Shown piece after piece: positions 1 through 7,000 of a DNA stretch of 9,709 nt. The stretch is from contig JAKSDB010000242.1 of the NCBI GenBank assembly GCA_022360415.1, positions 1-9,709 on the forward strand. Direction: 5' to 3'. Numbering within the stretch: position 1 is the first letter of the stretch; each line of letters opens with the position of its first letter. The notes beneath the pieces are model-generated. The model ran no database searches. It saw only the letters and a list, made by a program, of their open reading frames with translations, and had not been told where the DNA came from. The DNA comes from Chlorobiales bacterium. Lineage in GTDB: Bacteria > Bacteroidota > Chlorobiia > Chlorobiales > Chlorobiaceae. Both the position numbers and the translations under genes were made by a program.

Positions 1-1
1 A

Positions 2-172
2 AAAGGTCTGCAATGCAAGGTCTTGCCGGTAGGCAGCGAGGAATATCCGACAAAAGCGAAGCGGCCTCATTACAGCGTTTTGCACAAGGGAAAGATCAAG
101 GAGCATTGGGGAATGGATATCCCGCACTGGCAGGACTCGCTGGAAAAAATGCTTGTAAAGATTGGGGAATAG
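2..172 (+). CDS. rfbD: dTDP-4-dehydrorhamnose reductase, C-terminal fragment (cut by window start)
   Basis: Frame 2 is open from the window edge to the TAG at 170-172 and encodes the last 56 residues of RfbD/RmlD, the NAD(P)H-dependent enzyme that makes dTDP-L-rhamnose in the last step of that pathway. The family's C-terminal signature is visible: a V-x-P-V..EEYPTKAKRPHYSVL stretch, matching the usual EYPxxAxRPxxSxLxxxK, followed by a conserved acidic/Trp region (GMDIPHWQDSLEKML). The stretch was recognised by translating this frame by eye; it is too short to appear as a large ORF, and a longer overlapping frame (13-213) is a shadow. The gene is followed 216 bp later by rfbB on the same strand, the usual partner in dTDP-rhamnose clusters. 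The catalytic and NAD-binding parts lie outside the window. Confidence 0.88.
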   Translation, partial: KGLQCKVLPVGSEEYPTKAKRPHYSVLHKGKIKEHWGMDIPHWQDSLEKMLVKIGE

Positions 173-210
173 GCACCGGGTACTGGGAAATGGGGATAGG
201 AAGGCAAGTT

Positions 211-383
211 TAAAAGTCAAAGGGCAAAAGTTGAAGATTATGGTAAGTATTATGTGTTAGGTTTTAGGCAGAATAGGGTGCATGTACCCATTCCCGACCT
301 CCGACTCTTGTCTCTCAATCGATATTTTTTTTAGTACTAATCACGTTTTTGTTTTTACTTTTGCCTTTTCAATTTTGACTTTA
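211..383. repeat. Imperfect inverted repeat arms in the rfbD-rfbB spacer
   Basis: The 216-bp spacer between rfbD and rfbB contains an AT-rich arm at 211-234 and a second at 357-383. The reverse complement of the second shares two 9-base blocks with the first, AAAGTCAAA and GGCAAAAGT. In the right-hand arm these blocks are separated by about seven extra bases. The right arm ends only five bases before the rfbB start codon. Both arms look like low-complexity AAAGTCAAA-type intergenic filler; whether the RNA folds across the roughly 120-nt gap is unknown. No convincing promoter or Shine-Dalgarno sequence was found in this spacer. Confidence 0.5.
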
Positions 384-388
384 CAGCG

Positions 389-1468
389 ATGCACATACTC
401 ATCACTGGAGGGGCGGGGTTTATCGGGTCGCATGTAGTCAGGCATTTCGTGAACACCTACCCTCAGTATACCATCACCAACCTCGACAAGCTGACCTATG
501 CGGGCAATCTGGAAAATTTGCGGGATGTCGAAGGCAGAGAGAACTACCGCTTTGTGAAAGGTGATGTAACCGACAGCACAACTATATTCGAGCTGTTTGA
601 ACGGGAACGTTTCGACGGGGTGATTCATCTTGCCGCCGAGTCGCACGTCGACCGTTCGATCGCAAGCCCGACCGAGTTTGTCATGACCAACGTGCTGGGA
701 ACGGTGAATCTGCTCAATGCGGCACGCGCGTTGTGGAAAGAGAATTTCAAGGGAAAAAGGTTCTACCATGTCTCGACCGATGAAGTATACGGAGCGCTTG
801 GGAGTGAGGGTATGTTTACCGAAGAAACGCCCTATGATCCGCACAGTCCGTATTCGGCTTCCAAAGCTTCATCGGACCACTTCGTGAGAGCCTATCACGA
901 TACGTACGGTTTGCCCGTTGTGATCAGCAACTGTTCCAATAACTACGGCTCTTACCAGTTCCCGGAAAAGCTCATCCCGCTGTTCATCAACAACATTAAC
1001 AACAACAAGCCGCTGCCGGTCTATGGAAAAGGAGAGAATGTCAGGGACTGGCTGTGGGTGGTCGATCATGCCCAAGCGATCGACGTGATTTATCATAAGG
1101 GGAAGAAAGGGGAAACCTACAACATCGGAGGGCGGAACGAGTGGAAGAATATCGACCTGATACGACTGCTCTGTCGCATTATGGACCGGAAGCTCGGGCG
1201 CTCCGAAGGAGAATCGGAGAAGCTGGTCACGTATGTAACCGACCGGGCAGGTCATGATTTCCGCTATGCCATCGATTCCTCGAAGTTGCAGAAAGAGCTG
1301 GGCTGGGTGCCCTCGCTGCAGTTCGAGGAGGGGCTCGAGAAAACCGTTGAGTGGTATCTGGCCAACCAGCAATGGCTCGATCATGTCACGTCGGGTGAGT
1401 ACCAGCGGTATTATGAGGAAATGTACGGGAAGGGAAAAAATGACAACCGACAATTGATTAATGAATAA
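389..1468 (+). CDS. rfbB: dTDP-glucose 4,6-dehydratase
   Basis: RfbB/RmlB is a cytoplasmic short-chain dehydrogenase/reductase that turns dTDP-D-glucose into dTDP-4-keto-6-deoxy-D-glucose, the second step of dTDP-L-rhamnose synthesis. Its 359 residues are typical of the family. It opens directly with the NAD-binding Rossmann loop GGAGFIGS (residues 7-14). The catalytic Thr-Asp-Glu triad lies in STDEVYG (129-135), and the YxxxK pair is Y155/K159 in SPYSASK. The conserved YGKGENVRDWLWV segment that helps hold the nucleotide-sugar lies further on. The start at 389 puts the glycine loop at its normal distance from the N-terminus; no clear Shine-Dalgarno precedes it. The last dozen residues (from KGKNDN) are polar and probably not conserved. 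It lies downstream of rfbD and is probably in the same operon, supplying rhamnose for surface polysaccharide. Confidence 0.97.
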   Translation: MHILITGGAGFIGSHVVRHFVNTYPQYTITNLDKLTYAGNLENLRDVEGRENYRFVKGDVTDSTTIFELFERERFDGVIHLAAESHVDRSIASPTEFVMTNVLGTVNLLNAARALWKENFKGKRFYHVSTDEVYGALGSEGMFTEETPYDPHSPYSASKASSDHFVRAYHDTYGLPVVISNCSNNYGSYQFPEKLIPLFINNINNNKPLPVYGKGENVRDWLWVVDHAQAIDVIYHKGKKGETYNIGGRNEWKNIDLIRLLCRIMDRKLGRSEGESEKLVTYVTDRAGHDFRYAIDSSKLQKELGWVPSLQFEEGLEKTVEWYLANQQWLDHVTSGEYQRYYEEMYGKGKNDNRQLINE

Positions 1469-1492
1469 AAGACGGGGAATGGGTAATAGGGG

Positions 1493-1567
1493 AAGATAAC
1501 AATCGGTTTATTTGTTGAACTGCCGAATTGTTCAGTTGTTCAATCAGCTCGATACAGAAACGACTGA
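1493..1567 (+). repeat. 75-bp dispersed repeat, left copy of an inverted pair around manC
   Basis: This stretch matches the reverse complement of 3465-3539 at 69 of 75 positions, with no gaps. The six mismatches (1499, 1503, 1512, 1515, 1523, 1524) are all transitions and all lie in the left half; the right 43 bases (1525-1567) are identical. Weaker similarity continues about ten bases outwards as a G-rich run. Inside, TTGAAC at 1515-1520 can pair with GTTCAG at 1530-1535 through one G-U wobble, making a small hairpin. No ORF, transposase or target-site duplication is evident, so it looks like a dispersed intergenic repeat rather than an insertion sequence end. Confidence 0.9.
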
Positions 1568-1581
1568 GGATGCTGAATCGA

Positions 1582-1610
1582 GGGGAAGATGGGGCGAAGC
1601 GGGGAGAGGG
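1582..1610 (+). other. Putative G-quadruplex motif
   Basis: Four runs of three or four G occur within 29 bases: 1582-1585, 1591-1594, 1601-1604 and 1608-1610, with linkers of 5, 6 and 3 bases. This meets the usual G3+N1-7 rule for an intramolecular quadruplex. It would form on the + strand DNA or in a transcript reading on from rfbB. It sits between the left repeat copy and the hairpin at 1694. Function is unknown; the surrounding spacer is purine-rich in general, so chance is possible. Confidence 0.45.
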
Positions 1611-1693
1611 CGAATGGCTATTGAAAAATGACCGCTGGGAAATTGATTAAGCGGTATTTACTCTATATTGGTATTTTACCCGGCTTGTGTAGT

Positions 1694-1723
1694 AAAGGCT
1701 TGTTTCACTCCAAGCCTTTCTTT
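1694..1723 (+). terminator. Probable terminator hairpin downstream of rfbB
   Basis: A perfect 9-bp stem is formed by AAAGGCTTG (1694-1702) and CAAGCCTTT (1711-1719) with an 8-base loop, followed by CTTT and a T-rich stretch. The T-tract is interrupted, so strength is uncertain. It lies 226 bp beyond the rfbB stop and would end the rhamnose operon before manC. The stem arms are the same sequence as those of the stronger terminator at 3938-3980. Confidence 0.6.
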
Positions 1724-1916
1724 GCTCTTGTTAGTATGCAACGAAATGATATCCAGCCCGACATAAGTACCTTAAGTTTTCATGATGTTAGACCATTATC
1801 AAAAAATCGGGGACCCTGAGCAGCATTTATGTTTATAACGACATTTCAACATAGTCAAAGAGGCTATTGTTTTCTGTTAATGCATGTCTGTTTTTAGCAT
1901 TTAAAAAAAATAATTT

Positions 1917-3371
1917 ATGATCATACCTGTAATACTGAGCGGCGGGTCCGGGACGCGTCTCTGGCCATTGTCAAGGGCGCTTTATCCCAAGCAATATCTG
2001 GCATTTTCAGGAAAACTGACCTTGTTGCAGTCAACGGTTAAACGTCTTGAGAAGGTTGCTGATACTGGCCCGGTTTTCTGTGTCTGTAATGAGGAACATC
2101 GTTTTATCGTTGCAGAACAGTTAAAAGACGTATCCGATACTATAGGGGGAATCATACTCGAGCCGGATGGAAGAAATACTGCACCAGCTGCAACTGCCGC
2201 CGCTCTGCAGGTACTGCTGAAGTATCCCGATGCGACACTGCTCATTCTTCCGGCCGATCATGTGATACAGGATACCGATGCTTTTGCAGAAGCTGTCTTT
2301 TTGGGTCTTAAAGCATCCGATACAGGCGCTTTGGTGACCTTTGGCGTCACGGCTGATGCGCCGGAAACAGGTTATGGATACATAAAAGCTTCAGGAACTG
2401 ACAGGCAGATCGATGATGGAAATTGTGCATTGCCTGTCGAAGAATTTGTCGAAAAGCCTGACCGGGAGAGAGCGGAACAATATGTGAAGTCCGGTCAGTA
2501 CTTCTGGAACAGCGGAATGTTTCTTTTCAAAGCCTCACGATATGTAAAGGAGATGGAGACCCATGCCCCAAAAATTCTTGCTGCATGCAGGAAAGCATTG
2601 CAAAATGCGACTGAAGACCTTGATTTTTTGAGGCTCGACAGGAGTGCATTTTCTGTTTGTCCTGCTGATTCGATCGACTACGCCGTGATGGAAAATGCTT
2701 CAGATTTGATGATGGTGCCGCTGGATGCGGGATGGAGCGATGTCGGAGCCTGGTCTGCGTTATGTGAGGTAAACCAATGTGACGCTAAAGGAAATGTGAC
2801 TGAAGGGGATGTGTTGCTGCATGATGTGGCAAACTCTTATATCCGGGCCTCAAGCCGTATGGTTGCAGCGGTCGGGCTTGAGGAGCATGTTATAGTCGAG
2901 ACAGGTGATGCGGTATTGGTTGCTTCCAAGGACAGGGTGAAAGATGTCAAAATGATTGTTGAACAGTTGAAAAATGAGGGGCGTAGTGAGGCTTTTAATC
3001 ATCTCAGGGTAAATCGTCCCTGGGGTTCTTACGAAACCGTTGATCAAGCTGACCGTTTTTTAGTAAAAAGAATCATCGTGAATCCTGGGGCTTCATTATC
3101 GATGCAGAAGCATTTTAATCGTGCTGAACATTGGGTTATTGTCAGAGGGACAGCAAGGATAACCGTTGGAGATAAAGAAGTTGTTTTGCGGGAGGACCAG
3201 TCGACCTATATTCCTGTAGGAACCGTACACCGTCTGGAAAATCCGGGAAAAATTCCGTTGGAACTGATCGAGGTCCAGACCGGGAGCTATCTTGGAGAAG
3301 ACGATATCGAGCGGTTTAATGACAGTTACGGCAGAATAACGGTTGCGGCAAACGGGAAGTTAGGGAAGTAA
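1917..3371 (+). CDS. manC: Mannose-1-phosphate guanylyltransferase / mannose-6-phosphate isomerase
   Basis: A 484-residue two-domain enzyme of the ManC/AlgA type. It makes GDP-mannose from mannose-1-phosphate and GTP; the C-terminal half is the type II phosphomannose isomerase cupin, which interconverts fructose-6-P and mannose-6-P. The nucleotidyltransferase domain (about 1-290) opens with GGSGTRLWPLSR (9-20) and KQYL, then PADHVI (112-117), FVEKPD (177-182), FWNSGMFLF and DVGAWSAL. A linker with left-handed beta-helix character follows. The cupin starts near RPWGSYE (367-373) and holds the metal-site region QKHFNRAEHW (397-406) and the HRLENPG motif. ATG 1917 gives the exact family N-terminus (MIIPVILSGGSGTRLWP); it is preceded by an A-rich leader and no Shine-Dalgarno. 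It stands alone between two inverted 75-bp repeats. It looks more AT-rich than rfbB and ileS by eye, which fits acquisition as a unit, though I have not measured this. It likely supplies mannose, fucose or related residues to surface glycans. Confidence 0.95.
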   Translation: MIIPVILSGGSGTRLWPLSRALYPKQYLAFSGKLTLLQSTVKRLEKVADTGPVFCVCNEEHRFIVAEQLKDVSDTIGGIILEPDGRNTAPAATAAALQVLLKYPDATLLILPADHVIQDTDAFAEAVFLGLKASDTGALVTFGVTADAPETGYGYIKASGTDRQIDDGNCALPVEEFVEKPDRERAEQYVKSGQYFWNSGMFLFKASRYVKEMETHAPKILAACRKALQNATEDLDFLRLDRSAFSVCPADSIDYAVMENASDLMMVPLDAGWSDVGAWSALCEVNQCDAKGNVTEGDVLLHDVANSYIRASSRMVAAVGLEEHVIVETGDAVLVASKDRVKDVKMIVEQLKNEGRSEAFNHLRVNRPWGSYETVDQADRFLVKRIIVNPGASLSMQKHFNRAEHWVIVRGTARITVGDKEVVLREDQSTYIPVGTVHRLENPGKIPLELIEVQTGSYLGEDDIERFNDSYGRITVAANGKLGK

Positions 3372-3464
3372 TCGCCGTCCGGCTCCGGTGATGTCGCGGA
3401 TGTGTTCTCGTTGCCTGGTATTCTGCTGTCAAGCTATCCTGCCAGCAGCATGGGTTCCACACCT

Positions 3465-3539
3465 TCAGTCGTTTCTGTATCGAGCTGATTGAACAACTGA
3501 ACAATTCAACAGTTCAGCAGATAAACCGGTTGCTATCTT
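3465..3539 (-). repeat. 75-bp dispersed repeat, right copy of an inverted pair around manC
   Basis: Reverse-complement partner of 1493-1567 (69 of 75 identical; 3465-3507 is the fully identical 43-base part). It begins 93 bp after the manC stop codon. Here the internal hairpin is perfect: CTGAAC at 3497-3502 pairs with GTTCAG at 3512-3517 around a 9-base loop. The remaining spacer to the next gene (3540-3656) holds a small GGCG/CGCC palindrome (3552-3564) and an AT-rich promoter-like region. Upstream of the repeat, CTGCTG (3423-3428) and CAGCAG (3443-3448) could form a weak hairpin after manC, but it lacks a T-tract. Confidence 0.9.
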
Positions 3540-3606
3540 TCCCCATTATCCGGCGTTTTGCGCCAGGGCTCGTTTTGAATGCTTGCAGAAATGTTTTAAC
3601 TTCACT

Positions 3607-3634
3607 TTATTGTATATCTTTGTATCGATATAAG
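3607..3634 (+). promoter_or_regulatory. Possible promoter for the 72-aa gene
   Basis: TTATTG (3607-3612) and TATAAG (3629-3634) are separated by 16 bases and lie just upstream of the small gene, which starts 22 bases further on. The -10 is close to consensus and the -35 is weak. A TATCTTTG string (3615-3622) nearby also resembles the Bacteroidota TAnnTTTG element, so the true promoter type is open. Confidence 0.35.
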
Positions 3635-3656
3635 TAAAATCTAAACTCTGTGGCAT

Positions 3657-3875
3657 ATGGCAGAAGAAATGAAATCCCAGGAGCAAGCAGGAGGAGGCCA
3701 GAACGTTAAAGGGGATTTTTCAACAATCCTTTTAGGGGTAGGCAATCTTCTTGATACAACACTTACTCCGCTTGGCAATGCACTTGTTCAGGCTCTGGAG
3801 TCGGCAAACAACGTTGCCCAGCAGATCCTTGAAGGCATCAGCAATTCCCTTAACAACAAACAGGGAAATCAGTAA
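3657..3875 (+). CDS. Small amphipathic protein, possible chlorosome envelope protein (CsmB/CsmF-like)
   Basis: A 72-residue protein with no cysteine and no signal peptide. Residues 1-20 are polar and glycine/glutamine-rich. Residues 21-65 form an almost continuous amphipathic stretch rich in Leu, Ala, Asn and Gly with a central TPLGNALVQAL. The end (NNKQGNQ) is polar. Size, charge and the arrangement PLG...ALV...N...Q.L..IS..L..K resemble the small CsmB/CsmF chlorosome envelope proteins of green sulfur bacteria, which line the monolayer around bacteriochlorophyll aggregates. This is from memory of the family pattern and is not secure; a phasin-like or other small helical protein is the main alternative. 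ATG 3657 is used; a second Met at codon 5 is possible. The gene appears monocistronic, with a candidate promoter in front and a very strong terminator behind, which fits high expression. Confidence 0.75.
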   Translation: MAEEMKSQEQAGGGQNVKGDFSTILLGVGNLLDTTLTPLGNALVQALESANNVAQQILEGISNSLNNKQGNQ

Positions 3876-3937
3876 CCGGGCTGATCACTGAACGAGTCTG
3901 TAAGGGTCGGGTTTATTATACATTATCAAAAACTTGC

Positions 3938-3980
3938 AAGGCAAGCCTTTTAACTGATAAAGGCTTGCCTTTGGTTTTTT
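3938..3980 (+). terminator. Strong intrinsic terminator after the 72-aa gene
   Basis: A perfect 13-bp stem is made by AAGGCAAGCCTTT (3938-3950) and AAAGGCTTGCCTT (3959-3971) with an 8-base loop (3951-3958), followed by TGG and six T (3975-3980). It starts 62 bases after the stop of the small gene and insulates it from ileS. Its right arm also supplies the -35 box of the predicted ileS promoter. Confidence 0.93.
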
Positions 3981-3993
3981 CCGGCGCTATATT
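3965..3993 (+). promoter_or_regulatory. Predicted sigma70-type promoter of ileS, overlapping the terminator
   Basis: TTGCCT (3965-3970) and TATATT (3988-3993) are separated by exactly 17 bases. The -35 box lies inside the right arm of the preceding terminator. Initiation would be expected near 4000, after the ATG at 3996, which argues that translation of ileS begins at the next in-frame ATG, 4038, leaving a leader of roughly 38 nt. Confidence 0.55.
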
Positions 3994-4037
3994 CCATGCC
4001 TGATCATCGGACAGCTTTATTGACGACAGAGAAAACA

Positions 4038-7000
4038 ATGCCTGACAAATTTCCCGAATATCCTGCCGGAACTTCCTACAGCATCATGGAAGCTGAGGTG
4101 CTGCGGTTCTGGAGGGAACACGATATTTTCCGAAAAAGCCTTGAAAAGCCGGGTGACAGGATTTTTTCGTTCTACGAAGGCCCCCCGACGGTAAACGGTA
4201 AACCGGGTGTCCACCATGTTTTCAGCAGAACAATCAAGGATATTGTCTGTCGTTTCAAATCGATGCAGGGCTACAAGGTGCCTCGTAAAGCCGGTTGGGA
4301 CACGCACGGCCTGCCGGTTGAGATTGCGGTTGAAAAGAAACTCGGGTTGAAAAACAAGGCCCAGGTCGAAGAGTATGGGGCGGGAGAATTCAATGCAGAG
4401 GCGAAGGCGCTGGTATATCATCATATCGATGACAACCGTGAAGGTTGGGGCAGGCTGACGGAACTGATGGGGTACTGGGTGGATATGGACGACCCCTATA
4501 TCACCTGCACCAACGATTATATCGAATCCGTCTGGTGGGCTTTGAAGACGATTTTCGACAAAGGGCTCATTTACAAGGATTACAAGATTGTTCCGCAGGA
4601 CCCGATATCCGAAACCGTGCTGAGCTCGCATGAGCTTGCGCTCGGTTATAAAGAGGTGGAAGACCCGAGCATCTATGTGAAATTCAAGGTGAGGGACGCC
4701 GATGAATACCTGCTGGTATGGACAACAACGCCATGGACGCTGATTTCGAACGTTGCGCTCTGTGTCGGTCCTGACGTTGAATATGTGAAAGCGAGGACCC
4801 CTGATGGTGAGGTTTATATTCTTGCCAGATCACGCCTTCAGGTGCTCGAACAGCAGCTGGGTGAAGAAGAGGAGCTTGTCATTCTGGATTCATTCAGCGG
4901 CAGCTTGCTTGCCGGAATGGAATATGAGCCGCTTTTTGCCTGGACTGAGCCCGAAAAACCTTGCTGGTACGTTGTCGAGGGTGACTTTGTTTCTACGGAC
5001 GATGGAACAGGTATCGTGCATATAGCGCCGGCATTCGGTGCCGACGATTACGAACTTTCGAAAAAGTACGATCTGCCGATGCTGCAGCCGGTTGCGCGAA
5101 ACGGTTGTTTTACGGCCGAAGTTCCCGAGTATGAAGGGATGTTCTTCAAGGACGCCGATCCGCTTATTATCCGGCGGCTGAAGGGGGAGGGAAAGCTATT
5201 CAAAAAGGAGACCATTACCCACACCTACCCGTTTTCATGGCGGTACGATGTGCCTGTTATCTACTATGCACGCGAGTCCTGGTATATCAGGACGACAAGC
5301 ATTGCCGACCGTATGGTTGAGCATAATCGCCATATCAACTGGTGTCCTCCGGAAATCGGGTCGGGCAGATTCGGCAACTGGCTCGAAGAAAACAAGGATT
5401 GGGCGCTTTCGCGCGAACGTTTCTGGGGTACGCCTCTTCCGATATGGGTTACCGAGGATTTCGAGATCGGTGACGGCCCGGGTTCGGGCAGGGCATTTGC
5501 CGTTGGTTCCGTAGAGGAACTCAAGGAAGGCTTCATCGATATCGACGGCAAACGGTCTCGCCTTGGGGACGCTCTTGCCGAAGAACTTGTCGAACTCGAT
5601 CTGCATAAGCCGTTTGTCGACAGGATCTATTTCGTCCGTGACGGTAAACGGTTCAACAGGACACCGGAATTGATCGACGTCTGGTTCGACAGCGGTTCCA
5701 TGCCGTTTGCCCAGCTGCACTATCCGTTTGAAAACAGGGAGCTTTTCGAGAAAATCTTCCCGGCCGATTTCATTGCCGAAGGCGTTGATCAGACAAGGGG
5801 GTGGTTTTACACGCTTCACGCTATCGGAACGCTGATTTTCGACAAACCGGCTTACCGGAACCTAGTGGTTAACGGCCACATTCTTGATCGTAACGGACAG
5901 AAAATGTCCAAATCGAAAGGAAACGTTGTCGATCCTTTCGAAACAATGGAAAAATACGGTGCCGATGCGCTGCGGTGGTACCTGATTCTCTCAAGCCCGC
6001 CATGGAGGCCCAAGTCATTCAACCCGGATGAAATAGAGGAGGAACAGCGCAAATTTTTTCGTGCTTTCGTCAACAGTTACAATTTCTTCGTCATGTATGC
6101 GAATGTTGACGGATTTACTTTTGCCGAAAAAGAAATACCGGTATCGGAACGTTCCGAGTTGGACCGCTGGATTATCTCCTGTCTCCATTCCCTTGTTGCG
6201 GGTGTAGAACTGCGGATGCAGCAGTATGATCTTACCGGTGCGGTACGGTTGATAAACGATTTTACGGTAGACGATCTTTCGAACTGGTATATCCGCCGGT
6301 CAAGAAAACGTTTCTGGAAAGGTGAAATGGGGCAGGACAAGCTTGCGGCATATCAGACACTCTATCAGTGTCTCGAAACCGTAGCCAAACTGCTTGCGCC
6401 CTTTACCCCGTTTATTGCCGACCGGATCTATATGAGTATGAACGGTGTCACCGGCAGGGAGCCCTGGGAATCAGTGCACCTCTGTGATCTGCCGTCAGTT
6501 GATAAGGATGCGATCGACAAGCCGCTGGAGCACCGCATGAAAAAGGCCCAGGTCGTGACGTCGCTGGTTCGTACCCTGCGGGAGAAAGCCTCCATAAAGG
6601 TTCGTCAGCCGCTGAAGCGTATCATGCTTGCAATCGACGATACGGCTGACCGGATGGAATATGATCAAGTCAGGGATGTCATTGTTGACGAGGTTAACGT
6701 GCAGAAGGTCGAGTATATCGAGGATGAAAGTTCGGTGGTAAGCAAAAAGGCAAAACCTGATTTCAAGTCTCTCGGTCCTCGGTATGGCAAAGAGGTCAAG
6801 CGCATTGCCGAGAGTATCAGGATGTTGACCCACAAGCAGATTTCCGCTCTGGAGGCTATGGGTTCTCTTGACCTGGAGACAGGGGGCAAGCGCTATACGA
6901 TTACCCGTGAAGATGTTGTAATCAGCCGGGAAGATATCGAGGGATGGCTTGTTGCTTCCGACGATGCGCATGGCGTCATGGTGGCGCTCGATACCGAGAT

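Larger units (their letters stand above)
1469..1916. other. 448-bp gene-poor spacer between rfbB and manC
   Basis: No convincing gene lies here. The spacer holds, in order: G-rich runs just after rfbB (1474-1492), one copy of a 75-bp repeat (1493-1567), a G-run cluster (1582-1610), a hairpin with weak terminator character (1694-1723), and an AT-rich stretch that ends in an A-rich leader directly before manC. A 63-codon open frame at 1628-1819 runs through the hairpin, has no recognisable domain and no ribosome binding site, and is treated as chance. A promoter for manC must lie in the right half, but only a poor candidate was seen (TTGTTT at 1867-1872, then TTTTTA 18 bases on). Confidence 0.7.

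Noticed and set aside
13..213. 66-codon open frame at the left edge
   Set aside because: It overlaps, in another frame, the clearly recognisable RfbD C-terminus at 2-172 and has a low-complexity sequence with no domain.
869..1453. Long antisense open frame of 194 codons opposite rfbB
   Set aside because: It lies wholly opposite a well-supported gene and its composition is that expected from the complement of coding DNA.
1628..1819. 63-codon open frame in the rfbB-manC spacer
   Set aside because: It runs through a perfect hairpin with terminator character, has no ribosome binding site and resembles no family known to me.
1469..3656. Insertion sequence or composite transposon around manC
   Set aside because: No transposase, no terminal inverted repeats of insertion-sequence type and no target duplication were seen; only the 75-bp repeats support mobility.
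5235..5819. Long antisense open frame of 194 codons opposite ileS
   Set aside because: It is a shadow of ileS; no start signal or recognisable motif.
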